Of a stretch of DNA of 59,731 nt, positions 44,990 to 57,900 are shown one piece after another. A program made the translations under genes and the position numbers. Numbering within the stretch: the stretch's first letter is position 1; each line of letters begins with the position of its first letter. The notes beneath the pieces were generated by a model. That model had not been told where the DNA came from. It worked only from the letters and a program-made list of their open reading frames with translations, and did no database searches. This DNA is from Amphimedon queenslandica (Eukaryota; Porifera; Demospongiae; Haplosclerida; Niphatidae), in the NCBI RefSeq assembly GCF_000090795.2, contig NW_003546243.1, forward strand, positions 845,675 through 905,405. The letters are read 5' to 3'.

Positions 44990-46938
44990 ATGAGTGCCTT
45001 GGGTTGTTTCGGGGAACCGCTGACCGAGGAAGAGAGGCAACGCAAGGAAAAGAGTAAAGAAATTGATCAGCAGCTTCGGAAGGAGAAAGTGGAATACAAG
45101 TCAACACACAGATTATTACTATTAGGTACTCCAGTTTTTCTTTATTTGGCCCCCCCTTTTCTCCCTCCCCTTACCATTTTTCCCACCCTCTCCACTCCAG
45201 TACTACAATATAAATTACTCTTTCATTTTCCTAAGGTGCTGGTGAGTCAGGTAAATCAACAGTTGTCAAGCAAATGAAGATCCTTCATGTCAACGGATTT
45301 TCAAAAGAGTAAGAGGAATATGTGTATACGTGTCACTCTCTCTTTGTAGGGAAAGATTACAAAATGTTGACGATATCAGAAGTAATGTTCGTGAAGTGAT
45401 ACAGGTAATCATGGGATAGTCAGAGAAATAAGAGAGACATATATTTTACTATTTTCATAGACTGTGACGTCACAGATGGACAAGCTAGACCCTCCAGTTA
45501 CATTAAAAGATGAGAGAAATCAGCTAAGGCTCAGCTACATACAGAATGTTATCACCCCTTTACCCGAATATGAGACCAACTTTTCACCCGTAAGTAGGAA
45601 AATATTACGTCTTCGTGACACGCGAATGCTTCTCCTGATAATTAGGAATTTTATGAACATGCCGAGGCTTTGTGGAATGATGAAGGTGTTCAGGAAGCTT
45701 TTCGAAGATCAAATGAATATCAATTAATTGATTGTGCACCATAGTAAGGCTTTTATTAATAATGAATATTTAATTCATCATTATCACCTCCTCCTTTCTG
45801 CCACCTATCTCTGTTGCCTAGTTTCATGGAAAATTCGAAACTACGTGAAGTTGCTAATCCAGATTACCTACCCTCAGACGATGTGAGTTTAGTATATTGG
45901 TATAAGTAGTGACTTGTATTTGAACCACACCCAATAGGACATATTAAGAGCCCGAAGAATGACAAAAGGGATATACGAGACACATTTCATTATTGAGAAG
46001 GTTCATTTTCAGTAAGTGTGTGTGTGTGTGTGTGGGTTTGTATATTGAAAGTATCTTTATTAATGTTATTATTATTATAGCATGTTTGATGTTGGGGGAC
46101 AGCGTGTGGAAAGAAGCAAGTGGATACAGTGTTTCAATGGTGCGCACTTGTTGATATTGCTAGCTTTGCTCCTATTTGTTATTAAATTAAAATATCATTC
46201 TTATAGATGTCACAGCTATAATATACGTAGTGGCTTCTAGTAGCTTTAACATGGTAATAAGAGAAGACAACAGGACTGTAAGCGATTTCTTGTTACCATA
46301 TGTAGCTTTCATTTCCCCATTTCATTTATAGAATCGACTGAGAGAATCTTTGAATCTATTTGAGCAGATATGGAACAATAGGTACAGGCAGTTTACATGC
46401 ATATACTGGTGTCATTATTATTATTATTATTTATTACTTTGTTGCAGGTGGCTACGCAATGTCTCTGTCATCCTTTTTCTCAACAAGATGGACATTTTGA
46501 AGGAAAAGATTGAAGGGAAGCATTTCCATTTGGAAGATTACTTTCCCGAGTTTTCATCATACAGACCACCAGCTGAAGCATCAGGTAATTCACAAATAAA
46601 TGGACATTTGCTATTGAAGTGACTATTTTAATACAGAAAAGAGGGAGCAGGGGGACACAGAGACTGTTCTTAGAGCTAGGTTCTTTATCAGAGATCAATT
46701 TTTGGTAAGAAAAACTTGAGATAAGATCCAACTCTCTAAACTTGTCTCTTTTCTCTTCCTCTCCCTTTCCCTCACTTTTAAAATTTAGCGCATTAGCAGT
46801 CGGGGTGCAAATGATGGACGCCATTTCTGCTACCCTCACTTCACCACAGCAGTCGATACTGAGAATATAAGGAGAGTTTTTGAGTCCTGTCGTGATATAA
46901 TTCAACGCATTCATCTCCACAGATACGAGTTACTTTGA
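44990..46938 (+). CDS. GNAS: Heterotrimeric G protein alpha subunit, Gs class, 386 aa
   Basis: Thirteen exons: 44990-45125, 45236-45308, 45350-45404, 45461-45589, 45646-45743, 45822-45882, 45938-46011, 46081-46139, 46207-46277, 46332-46381, 46448-46584, 46637-46704, 46789-46938; total 1161 bp in frame. The GTPase motifs are GAGESGKST (P-loop), RARRMTKGI (switch I with its catalytic Arg), DVGGQR (switch II) and NKMD. The C-terminus [18 protein letters not shown] and RYELL is Gs-type and would couple receptors to adenylyl cyclase. The N-terminus is [11 protein letters not shown], not the usual MGCxG, so the palmitoylation Cys is at position 6 and Gly2 is absent. Confidence 0.96.
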
Positions 46939-47235
46939 AGGAGGGTGGGAGGGAGAGATACTTTTGACTTCTTTCTTTTTCTCTCCTCTCCTCACGTCTC
47001 TTTCTTAAGTGTATGATAAAAAATGAAATTAGCTCTAGCCAACTAATATTAAACTTAATAACTTAATAATAATAATAATAATATTAAATAATATTATGAT
47101 ACATGGAACATTGTTGTTATAATTTTAATGACAAATTTAAATCATGTCATTTTATTGTCTTTTTCTCTCAATTTTTGTGTCTTTTCTCTCTTTAATTAAG
47201 AGAGTGGGCGTTAATGTGGGAGTGGTTGAAATAAC

Positions 47236-50200
47236 ATGGCGGATTTGAGGCGACACGATGATTCCGATGAGGAAACGTTTGTGCGGACTGGCAAAGCTTT
47301 TAAGATATTAGAAACGGACGAAGACATCGTCAAAGCAAAGGAAAAGAAAGCCAAAGAGCAATATGTGTTGGACAAGCAAGGAAGACGTCGTTTTCACGGA
47401 GCCTTTACCGGAGGATTCTCCGCTGGATACTTTAATACAGTCGGTACCAAGGAAGGATGGAGCCCAGCAGTATTCTCCTCCTCTAGATCCTCTAAAGTTG
47501 CATCAAAGAGACAGAGACCTGAGGATTTCATGGATGAAGAGGTTAGCCACACCTATTAAAACCACACCTATTAATTAATTAACTAATTAGGATCTTGATG
47601 TGTTTGGCATTGCTCCAAGACTAGTCTCCACTAGAGAGGATTTCGAAAAAGAGAAATCGTCTTTTTCGGCATCAAAAGCCACACCCAGTGTCATACCAGG
47701 GGCTCCTCCCCTTCAGGACCTGGTTATACCAACTCGCTCGACTATTGGAGCTAGACTGTTGAAATCAATGGGATGGAAGGAGGGCCAAGGGGTGGGACCT
47801 AAGATTGCTCCAGAGAGCGAAGGTATATTATGAGTATGTACTCACTTTAAAATCATCTTCTCTTTCCCCTCAGGCCATAAAGTATATGGATGTTCCCTGC
47901 CTGGTGCTAGTGATAGCAATGATTTTATGTTTGCGCCAAAAGACATTGCACCATGGAAGCAGCTTACATTTAAGGACAATACACATGGTATAGGGTACAA
48001 GGGAATGATGGATGCAGAAGTATTGTCATCCAGTACATTTACTAAGGACCTGTATGGAATGTCTGGACAAGTAAAAAATCATTTATTTATTGTTTATTAT
48101 TGTTATTATTACTATTATTATTATGTCAATCAATTGTTTCTATACTTCATATCCTTTGTACCCTAACCTTATGCTTACTACGTACAACAAATGATAATAA
48201 TTCATTTGTAGGCATTTGGAGTGGGTGCACTGGAAGAGGACGATGATGACATATACTCACAAGAGAGTCTAACGGCATACAGTCACACACTGTCCAGTGA
48301 GCAAGAGCTCAGTGGATCGTTGAAATACGGATGGACTGGTGCCATATCATCAGGTAACGACAGAGCTGGGACTGAAACTGAACTTTAAATTGATTCAATG
48401 ATTAATTGAATCTGACTTGGTATGATAAATATGTTATAGCTACTTAAATTTGGTATAATGTAATTATGAGCTTGATCTACTTTGAGATTATTTTTGAACC
48501 TAATATCATACAGTATAGTGTCAATTGTCAAAGCTAGTGCCTTTTGTGGCGTTCATAATGATTTTGTATGTTTTTTAGAATTGTGGAGCCTTGCTGCTTT
48601 TGTTAAAGTCAGGCATGGTAATATTTTAAAGGTAATCAGGTCAACTTTAATAAAATCATTGGTAGTATGTTATTAGAAATATCCGCCACCATATGTTCCT
48701 AAGGATTTTGTTCCAATTCATAAATTTACAACTACAGCCATAGAAGGTGACTATATACAATGGATCATGTGTGTATTATAAATATCATTTAATGATTATT
48801 GTTGCTAGTATCACAGACTGGACTGCCATTATCTGCCTATGAGAGACAGAACATTGTAAGTGATCAGTCAAAAAAATCAGTATTTGATTATGTGAGCTCT
48901 GAAGATAAAAAGAAAATCGACAATATCATCAGTCAATCAAAGTGAGACCTTTAGTATGTGACATATTTCAAGCAGCATTAATTTACACAAACATTACGTA
49001 CTTGCACAGGGTTTTTGGCCCAATTTCATCAAAAATGGCTAGGAGAAAAAACTTTTTGAATAATTTTTTCTGATACATGTACATGTACTTATGTTGTGTA
49101 GAAAGTTTGAGCTGATTCTGATCAAATTTGGATTTTTACGAATTTTAATAATGCTCAAAAATCTGGTCAAAGTCCCTGGTTTTTTGCTTGTCACGGATTT
49201 TGTGACAATGGAACAAATGGGTTTTGCTTTTCATGGATTTTGTGACAATGGAACAAATGGGTTTTTGCTTGTCATGGATTTCGTGACAATGGAACAAATG
49301 GGTTTTTGCTTGTCACGGATTTCGTGACAATAGAACTAATGGGTTTTTGCTTGTCACGGATTTCGTGACAATGGAACCAATGAGTTTTTGCTTGTCACGG
49401 ATTTCGTGACAATAAAACAAATGGGTTTTTGCTTGTCACAGATTATGTGACAATGAAACAAATAGGTTTTTGCTTGTCACGGATTTCGTGACAATGGAAC
49501 CAATGGGTTTTTGATGCGTATACATGTACTTACAAAGTTTAAGCTGATTTCAATCAAAATTAGATTTTTACGTATTTTATAAAATTACTCCAGAATTGAG
49601 CCAGTCAATACAATAGCCCCGTGCATACATGTACATGTACATGTAGATATGCATGTGCTTTTCACATGCTTTTTATTTTATACAGGTCTGACAATAAGAA
49701 GAAGGCCCAACAGTCAAGAAGTACTACAAACCAGCCACACACTCAAGTAAATAGAACAGCTCCTTTAAGTGCTGTAGGGCAGACTATGATTTCTGGTGAC
49801 TATCAGCCATTCTGTGATTCACCTGCCAAGCAATTGAGATACGAGCAGTATCTCAGTGGAAAAAGGAAATTTAATGGTACGTTAAAGCTAATGTCATCAG
49901 TTGGTGGTTAATGGAAGTTGTTAAGACAGCGAAACCAGCTCTTTTACTGAGTGGGAGAGAAAGAAAGAATTGGACGAGTTTTCACGCAAAGCGAGATTGC
50001 TCAAACCATTAAGTACTGCGTTATCAGACAAGTTTACTAGAGGAGTCACTGCTGATGTGCAGGACGATAAAAATGAAGTAATCATTTCTAATAATGTAAT
50101 GTTTGATTTTTTAGATATGTAGAATGATGAAGACGCATCAGAAGCTGCCAAGATTGGATTGTTTGGTGTCATGACACGAGAGCAATTTGATTGGTATCCT

Positions 50201-51148
50201 CATCGTGTTATCTGTAAACGATTCAACGTGCCTGATCCATACCCAAAGTACTGCAATGATGGTGCTTACACGTATGTTATTATTATGAATTATTTTAGTT
50301 CAGAAATTGTTGGAGTTCCTGCTGCAGTTGCGCCTGTTTCAAGTAATAAAGTACTTCATTTTGAAAGTAGTTCTGCTGTGGATGTTGTTCAAGAAGAAGA
50401 AGAGGAAGATGAAGAAGAAAAAGAAAAGGAGGAGCAAGAGGATCATAATTTAGAAGAAAAAGAAATGGAGGTGAGCAAAAAAAGAAAAAAGTGCCCCCTG
50501 TGAGGATCGAACTCACGACCTTCAGATTATGAGACTGACGCGCTACCGACTGCGCTAAGGAGGCAACTGAAAGAGTATGTCTTTTTATTAGGATCTTCAA
50601 GCTGATGTTGAAAGACCACCAATGGAAACTTTCGTATCAATATTTGCTGATGCCTCTAGTGACACTGAAGAAGCAATAGCCTCCAATGATGAGCCACAAA
50701 TACAAGAAAAGAAATGGAAAAATCTATCAGACATAGTTCCAGTAGTCCAACCTCTTCCTCAAGCTCTCCCTCCTATGGCTAGTACTACTCCAGCTACTGT
50801 TAAAAATAGTACTAAAGTAGTAGAAACTGCACAAGATGATAATCTAAGCACTCAAGAAGTGTTTGGCCCTCCTCTTCCACCTAATTTCACAGGTTACTTA
50901 ATATTTGCTTAAAATTTTACAACAGTACGCACAATTTTTGCTTTCTTGCTATTATTATTTTTGCATATTTTAAGCAGAAAATGAAGAAAAATTCAGTTCA
51001 TCACACACCACTCATGATCATCATAAACATCACAAGAGAAAAAGTTCATCTTCACATAAAAAGGTTTTTTATCTACTAAATGTAGTATTTTACTCAGTAT
51101 ACTCTTTATTAATAGGAAAAGCACAAGAGAAAACACTCTCGCCATTAG
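47236..51148 (+). CDS. GPATCH1: G-patch domain-containing protein 1, 730 aa
   Basis: Fourteen exons: 47236-47541, 47591-47822, 47874-48070, 48212-48353, 48579-48631, 48677-48746, 48809-48941, 49686-49876, 49926-50077, 50123-50247, 50299-50470, 50592-50892, 50978-51063, 51116-51148; total 2193 bp in frame. [35 protein letters not shown] and the G-patch [20 protein letters not shown] are diagnostic, as are [17 protein letters not shown] and [12 protein letters not shown]. The C-terminus is a Lys/His/Ser tail ([13 protein letters not shown] type). G-patch proteins activate DEAH helicases in splicing. Intron 7 is filled by satellite and 41-bp repeats, and intron 11 holds a tRNA on the other strand. 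Confidence 0.95.
49005..49175 (+). repeat. Intronic satellite unit of the ~180-bp family
   Basis: One unit with GTAGAAAGTTTGAGCTGATT near 49098 and GGTCAAAGTCCCTGG at its end. A remnant follows the 41-bp repeat (49510-49620). Both are in GPATCH1 intron 7. Confidence 0.8.
49178..49515 (+). repeat. Tandem repeat, ~41-bp unit with internal inverted repeat, ~8 copies
   Basis: Each unit reads close to GGGTTTTTGCTTGTCACGGA followed by TTTCGTGACAATGGAACAAAT. TTGTCACG and CGTGACAA form an inverted repeat around a short loop, so each unit could fold as a hairpin. Variation between copies is mostly single bases. The array sits inside a satellite unit in GPATCH1 intron 7. Confidence 0.88.
50492..50564 (-). 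tRNA. Elongator tRNA-Met (anticodon CAU)
   Basis: On the minus strand the sequence begins GCCTCCTTAGCGCAGTCGGT, has the anticodon loop CTCATAA (anticodon CAT) and the T arm GGTCGTGAGTTCGATCC, and closes with CAGGGGGC plus discriminator A at 50492. The acceptor stem pairs with one G-T. The length is 72-73 nt with no intron. It matches animal elongator tRNA-Met almost base for base. A run of six T follows within a few bases (pol III stop). It lies antisense within GPATCH1 intron 11 (50471-50591) and almost fills it. Confidence 0.96.
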
Positions 51149-51222
51149 TTTTATTGTATTATAATAATAAAAAACCAAAAGTATCTTATTATATAAAGTA
51201 TACAAATGAAGCAAAATGAAAA
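51149..51222. other. Convergent 3' region GPATCH1/caspase
   Basis: The 74 bp between convergent stop codons must hold both poly(A) sites. An AATAAAAAAC stretch near 51165 could serve GPATCH1. Confidence 0.5.
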
Positions 51223-53181
51223 CTATTTAAAGAAAAATTTTTTTCTCAAAGTACTTATCATCTCAGGCATTTGCTGATAGTCATACTTTTCACCCCAATC
51301 ACCAGTAGCCACCTTATTATGGACAAGTAGGAGAATTTCATCAATACTGCGTTTAGGATTTTTCCTGATGGCATCACAGAGTGTAATGATGTATGGTGAT
51401 CCTGTTGTAGGGCCTCGCATGGCCATAGTACCATCAGATGTGCTATAACTTAACAGGAAATCTGCATTGTGTGGCAACTTCATCATGCGTGGCGGAGCTT
51501 GACTCCCGTCAAAACCCATTTTTTCTTGCGGTTTGTCTTTTGGGGGCAAAGTAACACACACTGGTGTAGAATCACCCCGACAGAATTGAAAGAAAAAGAT
51601 TTTTGGCTTATTTATTAAGGCAGGACAATAATTTCCATCAAAAATTTCAGTCAATTTTTGGATAGGTACAGCTACTCCATCTGTCCCTTGGACTCCATCT
51701 TTTGTGCCATGGGAGAGAATGCAGCATATAAAACTATCGTGGTCATTTTGTAGTGTAGGAACTAGCGAAGTAAGCTTATTCTTCATTTCGTCAGCTTTCA
51801 AGTTACGTGTACACTTAACTTCAACAAGATCGTACCCATAATCTTTAAATAGATTACCAAGATTTTCACAATCTTTGTCAGATGACGCCCGATTCTCAAG
51901 GCCCGTTCCAGGCTCAAATTCAACATTATTGATAATCACTGCTACACCACGAGGCCTTTTCCTGCTTTTCTCGTACTTAGCAATACTAGGGCCATCAAAC
52001 TCCACCTAAAATATTAAATTATAATAGCATGAATGCATGATGCTTTACTTACTGGTTGCCCATTCTCATTGTTACTCTGCTCAATTGGATTGACTATTAA
52101 TTCTAAAAATAATTTTTTATTTAATAGAGTATGGCTATTAAAAATAAATGATTTTTTGCTGTTATGACTAGTTATGACTATGATACCTGCTTTTGGATTT
52201 GGAAACAGCGAACTTTTAGCCAACACACTACCAGACAATTGCTCTACAACAATAATAATAACCATTAAAATGATGTTATTGTCCTGTAGTTGAGATCACT
52301 TACCATAATCTTTCAGTATATCCTTACCAAGCACCTGTAGCTTATAGCTATCACAATTTTGAAAGAGGTCACTTAACACTTTCAGCTTGCTATGATCTTC
52401 AGCTATTGAAACACAAGCTTCTATCAGTGACTCTCCAGCCAGTAAGTTGCTATTGCTTGTTGATATCAAATCTTTCATTTCAGCAACTAGGTCATCACTG
52501 AGTCGTAAATGGGACAATCTGTCACTGTAAGACATCAGAAGTTGACTAGCTGGATGAAATACTAAAAAGTTCATATATAACAAATAATCTCTAATAATAA
52601 TATTTATCTTTTTACAATTCATGCATTTCAGTATACCTTAAGGAGCAATAATTAGCGTGTACATACTGGTATATTAATATAATCAGAAATTAAAATTTAA
52701 TAGCACGGACTTAAGTTAGGGATTTTTTTTAAATCACTAAAATTCGCTAAATTAAATACCCACAAACAATTGTCTCCTTAAGGTATATATATAAGTCCCA
52801 TTTTAACACTTACATTTTTCAATATTCTCTCCAGCCAAATCTTCATCAATACATTTTAAAGATTGGACCAATTTCTCAGCTGTAGCATTTCCAGATTCTA
52901 GCCAAAGTATTAAATAACACAACAAGAGGCTCTGGAAGCTAGATTTATCCAAGGATTGAGATTTTAGCCTTTCATAAGGAATGTGAGCTGATAATCCCAA
53001 GAGTAACCCCAAGTCAAAGGACTTCGCTGCATCAAACGCGCTGGCCTTCAAAGCTTCTTCAATTATCGGTAAATGGCTACTATCTGTGTATTAAAAGGAA
53101 GAGTTTATAGACAACTTTTTCTCACTCAGTCTGAATGAGAAAAGTTATTTGTAACCAACCTAATTTGAAAGACTCCGCCAT
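51223..53181 (-). CDS. Caspase with N-terminal death-fold domain, 479 aa
   Basis: Six exons: 53160-53181, 52814-53083, 52304-52561, 52187-52243, 52053-52102, 51223-52005; total 1440 bp in frame. Residues about 15-95 resemble a death domain (FDLGLLLGLSAHIPYERL, LLCYLILWLESGNATAEKLV). A helical segment follows (RLSHLRLSDDLVAEMKDLIS), possibly a second death-fold or linker. The last exon is a complete caspase domain: RPRGVAVIINN, catalytic His in CCILSHGTKDGV, catalytic Cys in FFQFCRGD, and the small subunit DFLLSYSTSDGTMAMRGPTT with GSPYI. The canonical QACRG/QACQG is QFCRG here. Domain order suggests an initiator-like caspase recruited by death-fold adaptors. The family is expanded in sponges, so orthology to a named caspase is not claimed. 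Confidence 0.9.
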
Positions 53182-53382
53182 TCTAGATGAAATGGGTACT
53201 CGGGTAGCGGATCATTGTCTACAGTACACTCTACAACTCACAGGCTGCCATGAGCTGCCAGACAAGCAGATTTTTATCCTTGCACTGCACTGCTGGCATG
53301 ATCTGGGTGGTCCAGGGTGGAGGATGAATATTTTTATAATTTTAAAAATAAATTATAGTAATGAACTATGCAGAGTCACATT
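53182..53382. other. Spacer between caspase start and INTS2 stop
   Basis: About 200 bp separating two genes on the same strand. It should contain the caspase promoter and the INTS2 3' UTR. A CACTGCACTGCTGG motif is present near 53285. No other feature is seen. Confidence 0.45.
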
Positions 53383-54882
53383 TCAGGTTTTACAGCTGAC
53401 TTTCATCAGCACTGTCTTGGATATTTCATCAAAAGCCCATCTAGCGCCTTCAACGAGACTCAGATTCCTGAGGGATTTGAGTCTTTCCTCCAATAAAAAC
53501 AAAGGAGAAGTCATTTTGTTACTGTGACACTCTTTGGCATCCTTATCAAAAGGAGTGATATTGAGCTGCTGTGGATTGCATGAAGCATGCAGAACAGTCT
53601 TGGCATCCAGGGGTAGTGTTGTACCTCCATTGTAACCAGGCAAACTATTGACCAAACACACTCTACAGAGATGCAATAGGAAATCTACAGCCTCAACAGT
53701 CAATGGAGGGAACGTCTGACAGAGGAGTACCATTGCTGGTAGAAGAGGAAAGAAGACCCCATGCTGTCTCTTTGAAGGAACTTCGTCAATAAATCTGTGA
53801 AGTTTCTTGAATATCGAGTCCTTTACTAGACCAACAGACTCAGGCAAAGGATACTGATGAATCACGTGAGCTGCTAACTGAATGGCAAACACCTAAAAAA
53901 TAAAATAACACTCATTTTAAGACAAGATCATGTTTAGATTGATTGTGCATTATTTCATGGTTATACTAACAGAATTTAACTACTAATTTGTTTTAATTTT
54001 TGTAAAGCTATTACCTGTTTCTCTAATTGTGGCTGTGCAAGTAGTTCAGGAAGGAAATCAGTTGCGATATGCATTGATGGGACTCCACTAACTAACAATG
54101 GGAGAAGCTGTGAAGGATAGCCTTGGAAATGAATCAACTTGACCATACTAGGCTCACTTATAAATACCTATAAATAGAACAACAATAGAATACATAGCTA
54201 TTAATAGTATCAACTAACCTGGTGAAGGTATGAGCACACTAGGCACTGTATTTCCCTGAGTACAGTTAACTGTGGGCCCAATACACTGGCCTCCTGTCAT
54301 AAAACAAATAATAATTAAACTCTCCCTCCCTCTCTCCTTGCTTCCTGACCTCCCTGTCTTTATCATTCGGTAGACATATTTCCAGTAACAATTGGATAAT
54401 CCCACTCTCTTGTGCAGCTGTAAGAGCAACACGTAACTCCTCTCTCTCTTGGGAACTTAAGTGATACACTAAAAGGATGGTACGATTAACATTGATACTA
54501 CTGGTGTACAGAGGATTACCTGATGGATCGTTGCTGGCTTGTGACATACAGTTTAATTTGTGCGAGTGTTCCAACAGCCAGACACGAGAGGCTGAAGTGT
54601 AAGCTGCAAGCACTCGGAGTAATATCTCAAAAACACAAGAGCACCTAAATAAAGGAAAATATATTTTTTAATGTAGCCAAGTATGGGAATGAAAATCATG
54701 CAGCATGATACTGAATTATTTTGGAATGAGTCTGAGTGTATTACCTAAAAACTCGCAGATCGCACTGGAGGACAATGAGAGGATCCTCTAGAATAGTCTG
54801 GTGAGTGCAAAGTGGGTAGGTCCTCTGATCCTCAGAACGAAGTGCATTTACAGTCTCCACCCACAACCTGCAATTAATAATA

Positions 54883-54913
<31 letters not shown>

Positions 54914-57900
54914 TGAAACCACACCTTCTTGGTATGACGGAGTTTAGCTTCATCCAAAGTGAAGAGAATAATTGCTGTATTCTCTTGCTCACTCCGTCCT
55001 CAAGGAGGAGGTGGAGAGACGAGACAAGAGAAGAGGAAAAGGGAACAAGAGAAGTGACCGGAAGAGAAGAAAGGAATGTCAGGACCAGCATGGCATCAGA
55101 CGGCTTTGTGTTCAATGTAGATAGCACTGAAATATACAAAAAATGCACAAAGTTATACTGAAGTTTACTGAGTATTGCGTACATGCAGATGCTACTTCCG
55201 GTGTGACCTTCTTTGAAGATAGACGTAATCTTGATCCTGAACTCAAACTACCTGGAGAGAGAGAGAGAGAGAGAGTCAATTAAAGAGAAGACAAAACTGA
55301 TGATACTTTGATTAATGTCATCTTGTCTGATCCAGTCCTCAGGAAGATAGAGTTGAGGGAATTGTGTTACTATCATACGCAATAAAGAAGGATACACTGT
55401 TAAAAATGCTTCCTAAAAGATAGGCACAAGGGAAATAAATGAAAAAAATATTCAAAAAACCCAATTACATGTACTGCCATACTTGATTGTTAGTGGCATG
55501 CTGCAACAACCTCTTAACAGGCAGCTGGAGTAACACGCTGGGGCTGTAGGCCTTAGGGGCATCACTGTGAGATGATACCACTGAAAGAAAATGTGCGATT
55601 TAAAATTATATAAAAGTTCTTTTTTTTTCTTACATAACGATTTGAGATTACTCAGGTAAGTTTCTTGATAATAAAGTACATAATACAATATCAATATCTT
55701 AGAGCACATTGAGGACTCAGAAGGAACATCGTCAAACCTAAAAACACTTAAAACCTCTTCAGCAGAAAACGGTATCTAAAGAAAAAAATTATTTCATAAT
55801 CTATAATATGAATGGGTTAATATTAAGGCCACGCTCACCTGTACAATGGTAGCCCTGCGTGATTTAGCATGACTTGAAGCTGATAAAGGTGAGACTAGTA
55901 TTGCTTGTACATACTCCTCAATGAGAGAGGGGAGGTCAGGATGGACGGGCTCAACGGTTGTCACCAGCTGTTTATATATCCAGTCCTTTACAAATACACC
56001 GTGTTTACGGAACGCCTTGGAACGCATCAACTGAAGGATGCAGTGAACAGGGAGATACCCAGTCATGTGACCACTGAGGGAGGAAGTGGGAGGGACACTA
56101 ACAGCATGAGAGCATACAACCTGTAAAAGACAACCGATCCTTAAAATATATTCTTTCATACTATTCTCAAATGCAGAACATGTGAAAGAAGTCCTTGCTA
56201 GGAGAAAATATTCTCCCAAAACTCTCTTATGGCCAAAGTCCCTGTACTATTATAGTACATGGTATTCGACCCAAATTTTTGAGTAACTTTTAAAATTCAT
56301 AAGAAATCCAAATTTGATCAGAATCAGCCCAAACTTGATATGTGACTTTAGAACACATATATGTATCAGAAAAAATTATAAAAATGAAGAATTCTCTCCT
56401 AGTCATTTTTGGCGAAATTTGACCAAAGTCCCTGTACTATAGACAGGGTCTTTGACCAAATTTTTGAATAACTTTTAAAAATTCATAAAAAATCCAAATT
56501 TGATCGCAATCAGTTTAAACTTGATACGTGATTTTAGAACACATATATGCATCAGAAAAAATTATAAAAATGAAGAATTCTCTCCTAATCATTTTTGGCA
56601 AAATTTGCTGACAAGAAGCTGAGGGAAATGATACAGTGACTGCATATAACATTGTTATAATGTGTATGAGAACTAGGTAGGTAACTCACATCTCCTTTAA
56701 AGACTTTAAGAAAGATGTCTTTTAAAGTTGAAAAATGACCCGAACCAAGTGAATTCTACAGAGAGATGAATAAAGAAAGAAATTAAAGTAACAAATTATT
56801 AGCATAGACTACAAGGATAATACTTGTAATGTCATTCCCAGTACAGAAGAGATGAGAGTCTCAATCTCCTTCAGCTGCTTCTCTTGTAAATGAATGACAA
56901 CAAGGAGGAGCATCTCACCGTACACTCTCTCACCTGGTATCGCCCTGGCAACAATAACCATAGCAACAAGTCTAATAATAATACAGTACATGAACGGTTG
57001 TACTTTTCAAATTCCTGGATATTCTCTAGGAGCCAAGTAATCCAACGTAACACAGACTCTTCCCCATCCTCTGAACTATACAAGTAGTACATAAAGTACA
57101 AGTATATGTACCAGTATATGTGTAATTGTGTATGCATTGACATTACATACACACAATACCAATTAAAGTGCACATAAATAATGAGACATACTTTATCAGG
57201 AAAGGACAGGTTAATAAAATAGAGAGTGCTACTTCAATAAACTGAACTCCGGCTGATGAAAAAGGCGGACATGTGCATGTAATGAGATGCAATAATGCTG
57301 CCGATTCTTCGTTCGTCAAATACATGTTAGCTTGTGTCTAAAAATAGAACAGTGAATGGGTGTGGCTAGTTGCTATAGTAACCTTGAGAGCACAGCAGAC
57401 GTGAATGAGTTGCGTCAGTTGGAGGATTGACTCATCACTGAACTGTCTTGAGAGAGATATAACTGGAAAATCAATTTGCTCGAAAGTAAACGAATTATTA
57501 TGAGTCCTTTTACTCTGTAGGAGGAATGAAATTATTCATTAATTAATTTATTTATTTATTTATTAGTCTTACAGCTAGTGATTGTATTGTTTCCATGGCT
57601 TCAGTGGTCCCATCGCCTCCTTCAACTTTCTCTGTCCCTTCCTCCCTCCCTCCTCCTCCTCTTTCTGCTGTCTCTCCATCTTCGATCTCACTTATCTCAA
57701 TCTCCATTTGGTCCACAAGCTCAAGTGTTGCAGTATCCATTCCTTCTTCACCTCCCTCTTCCTCCATTAGTCCTTCGTTGTTAACGTCAACTTCCATTGA
57801 GAGAGGGATGTCAGAGGATGGAGCGGACTTGCTAGTGAGATTAATAAAATGGAGGAGCTTCTTCATGAGGTACTTCCTTAAAGCAGTCACTGCAGACGAA

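Noticed and set aside
49091-49327. 78-aa ORF on the plus strand
   Set aside because: It is a translation of satellite and tandem repeat DNA in an intron.
49178-49515. CRISPR-like array with palindromic repeats
   Set aside because: There are no unique spacers; it is a simple tandem repeat in a spliced intron.
53135-53527. 130-aa plus-strand ORF
   Set aside because: It overlaps antisense with the caspase first exon and the INTS2 last exon and has no recognisable domain.
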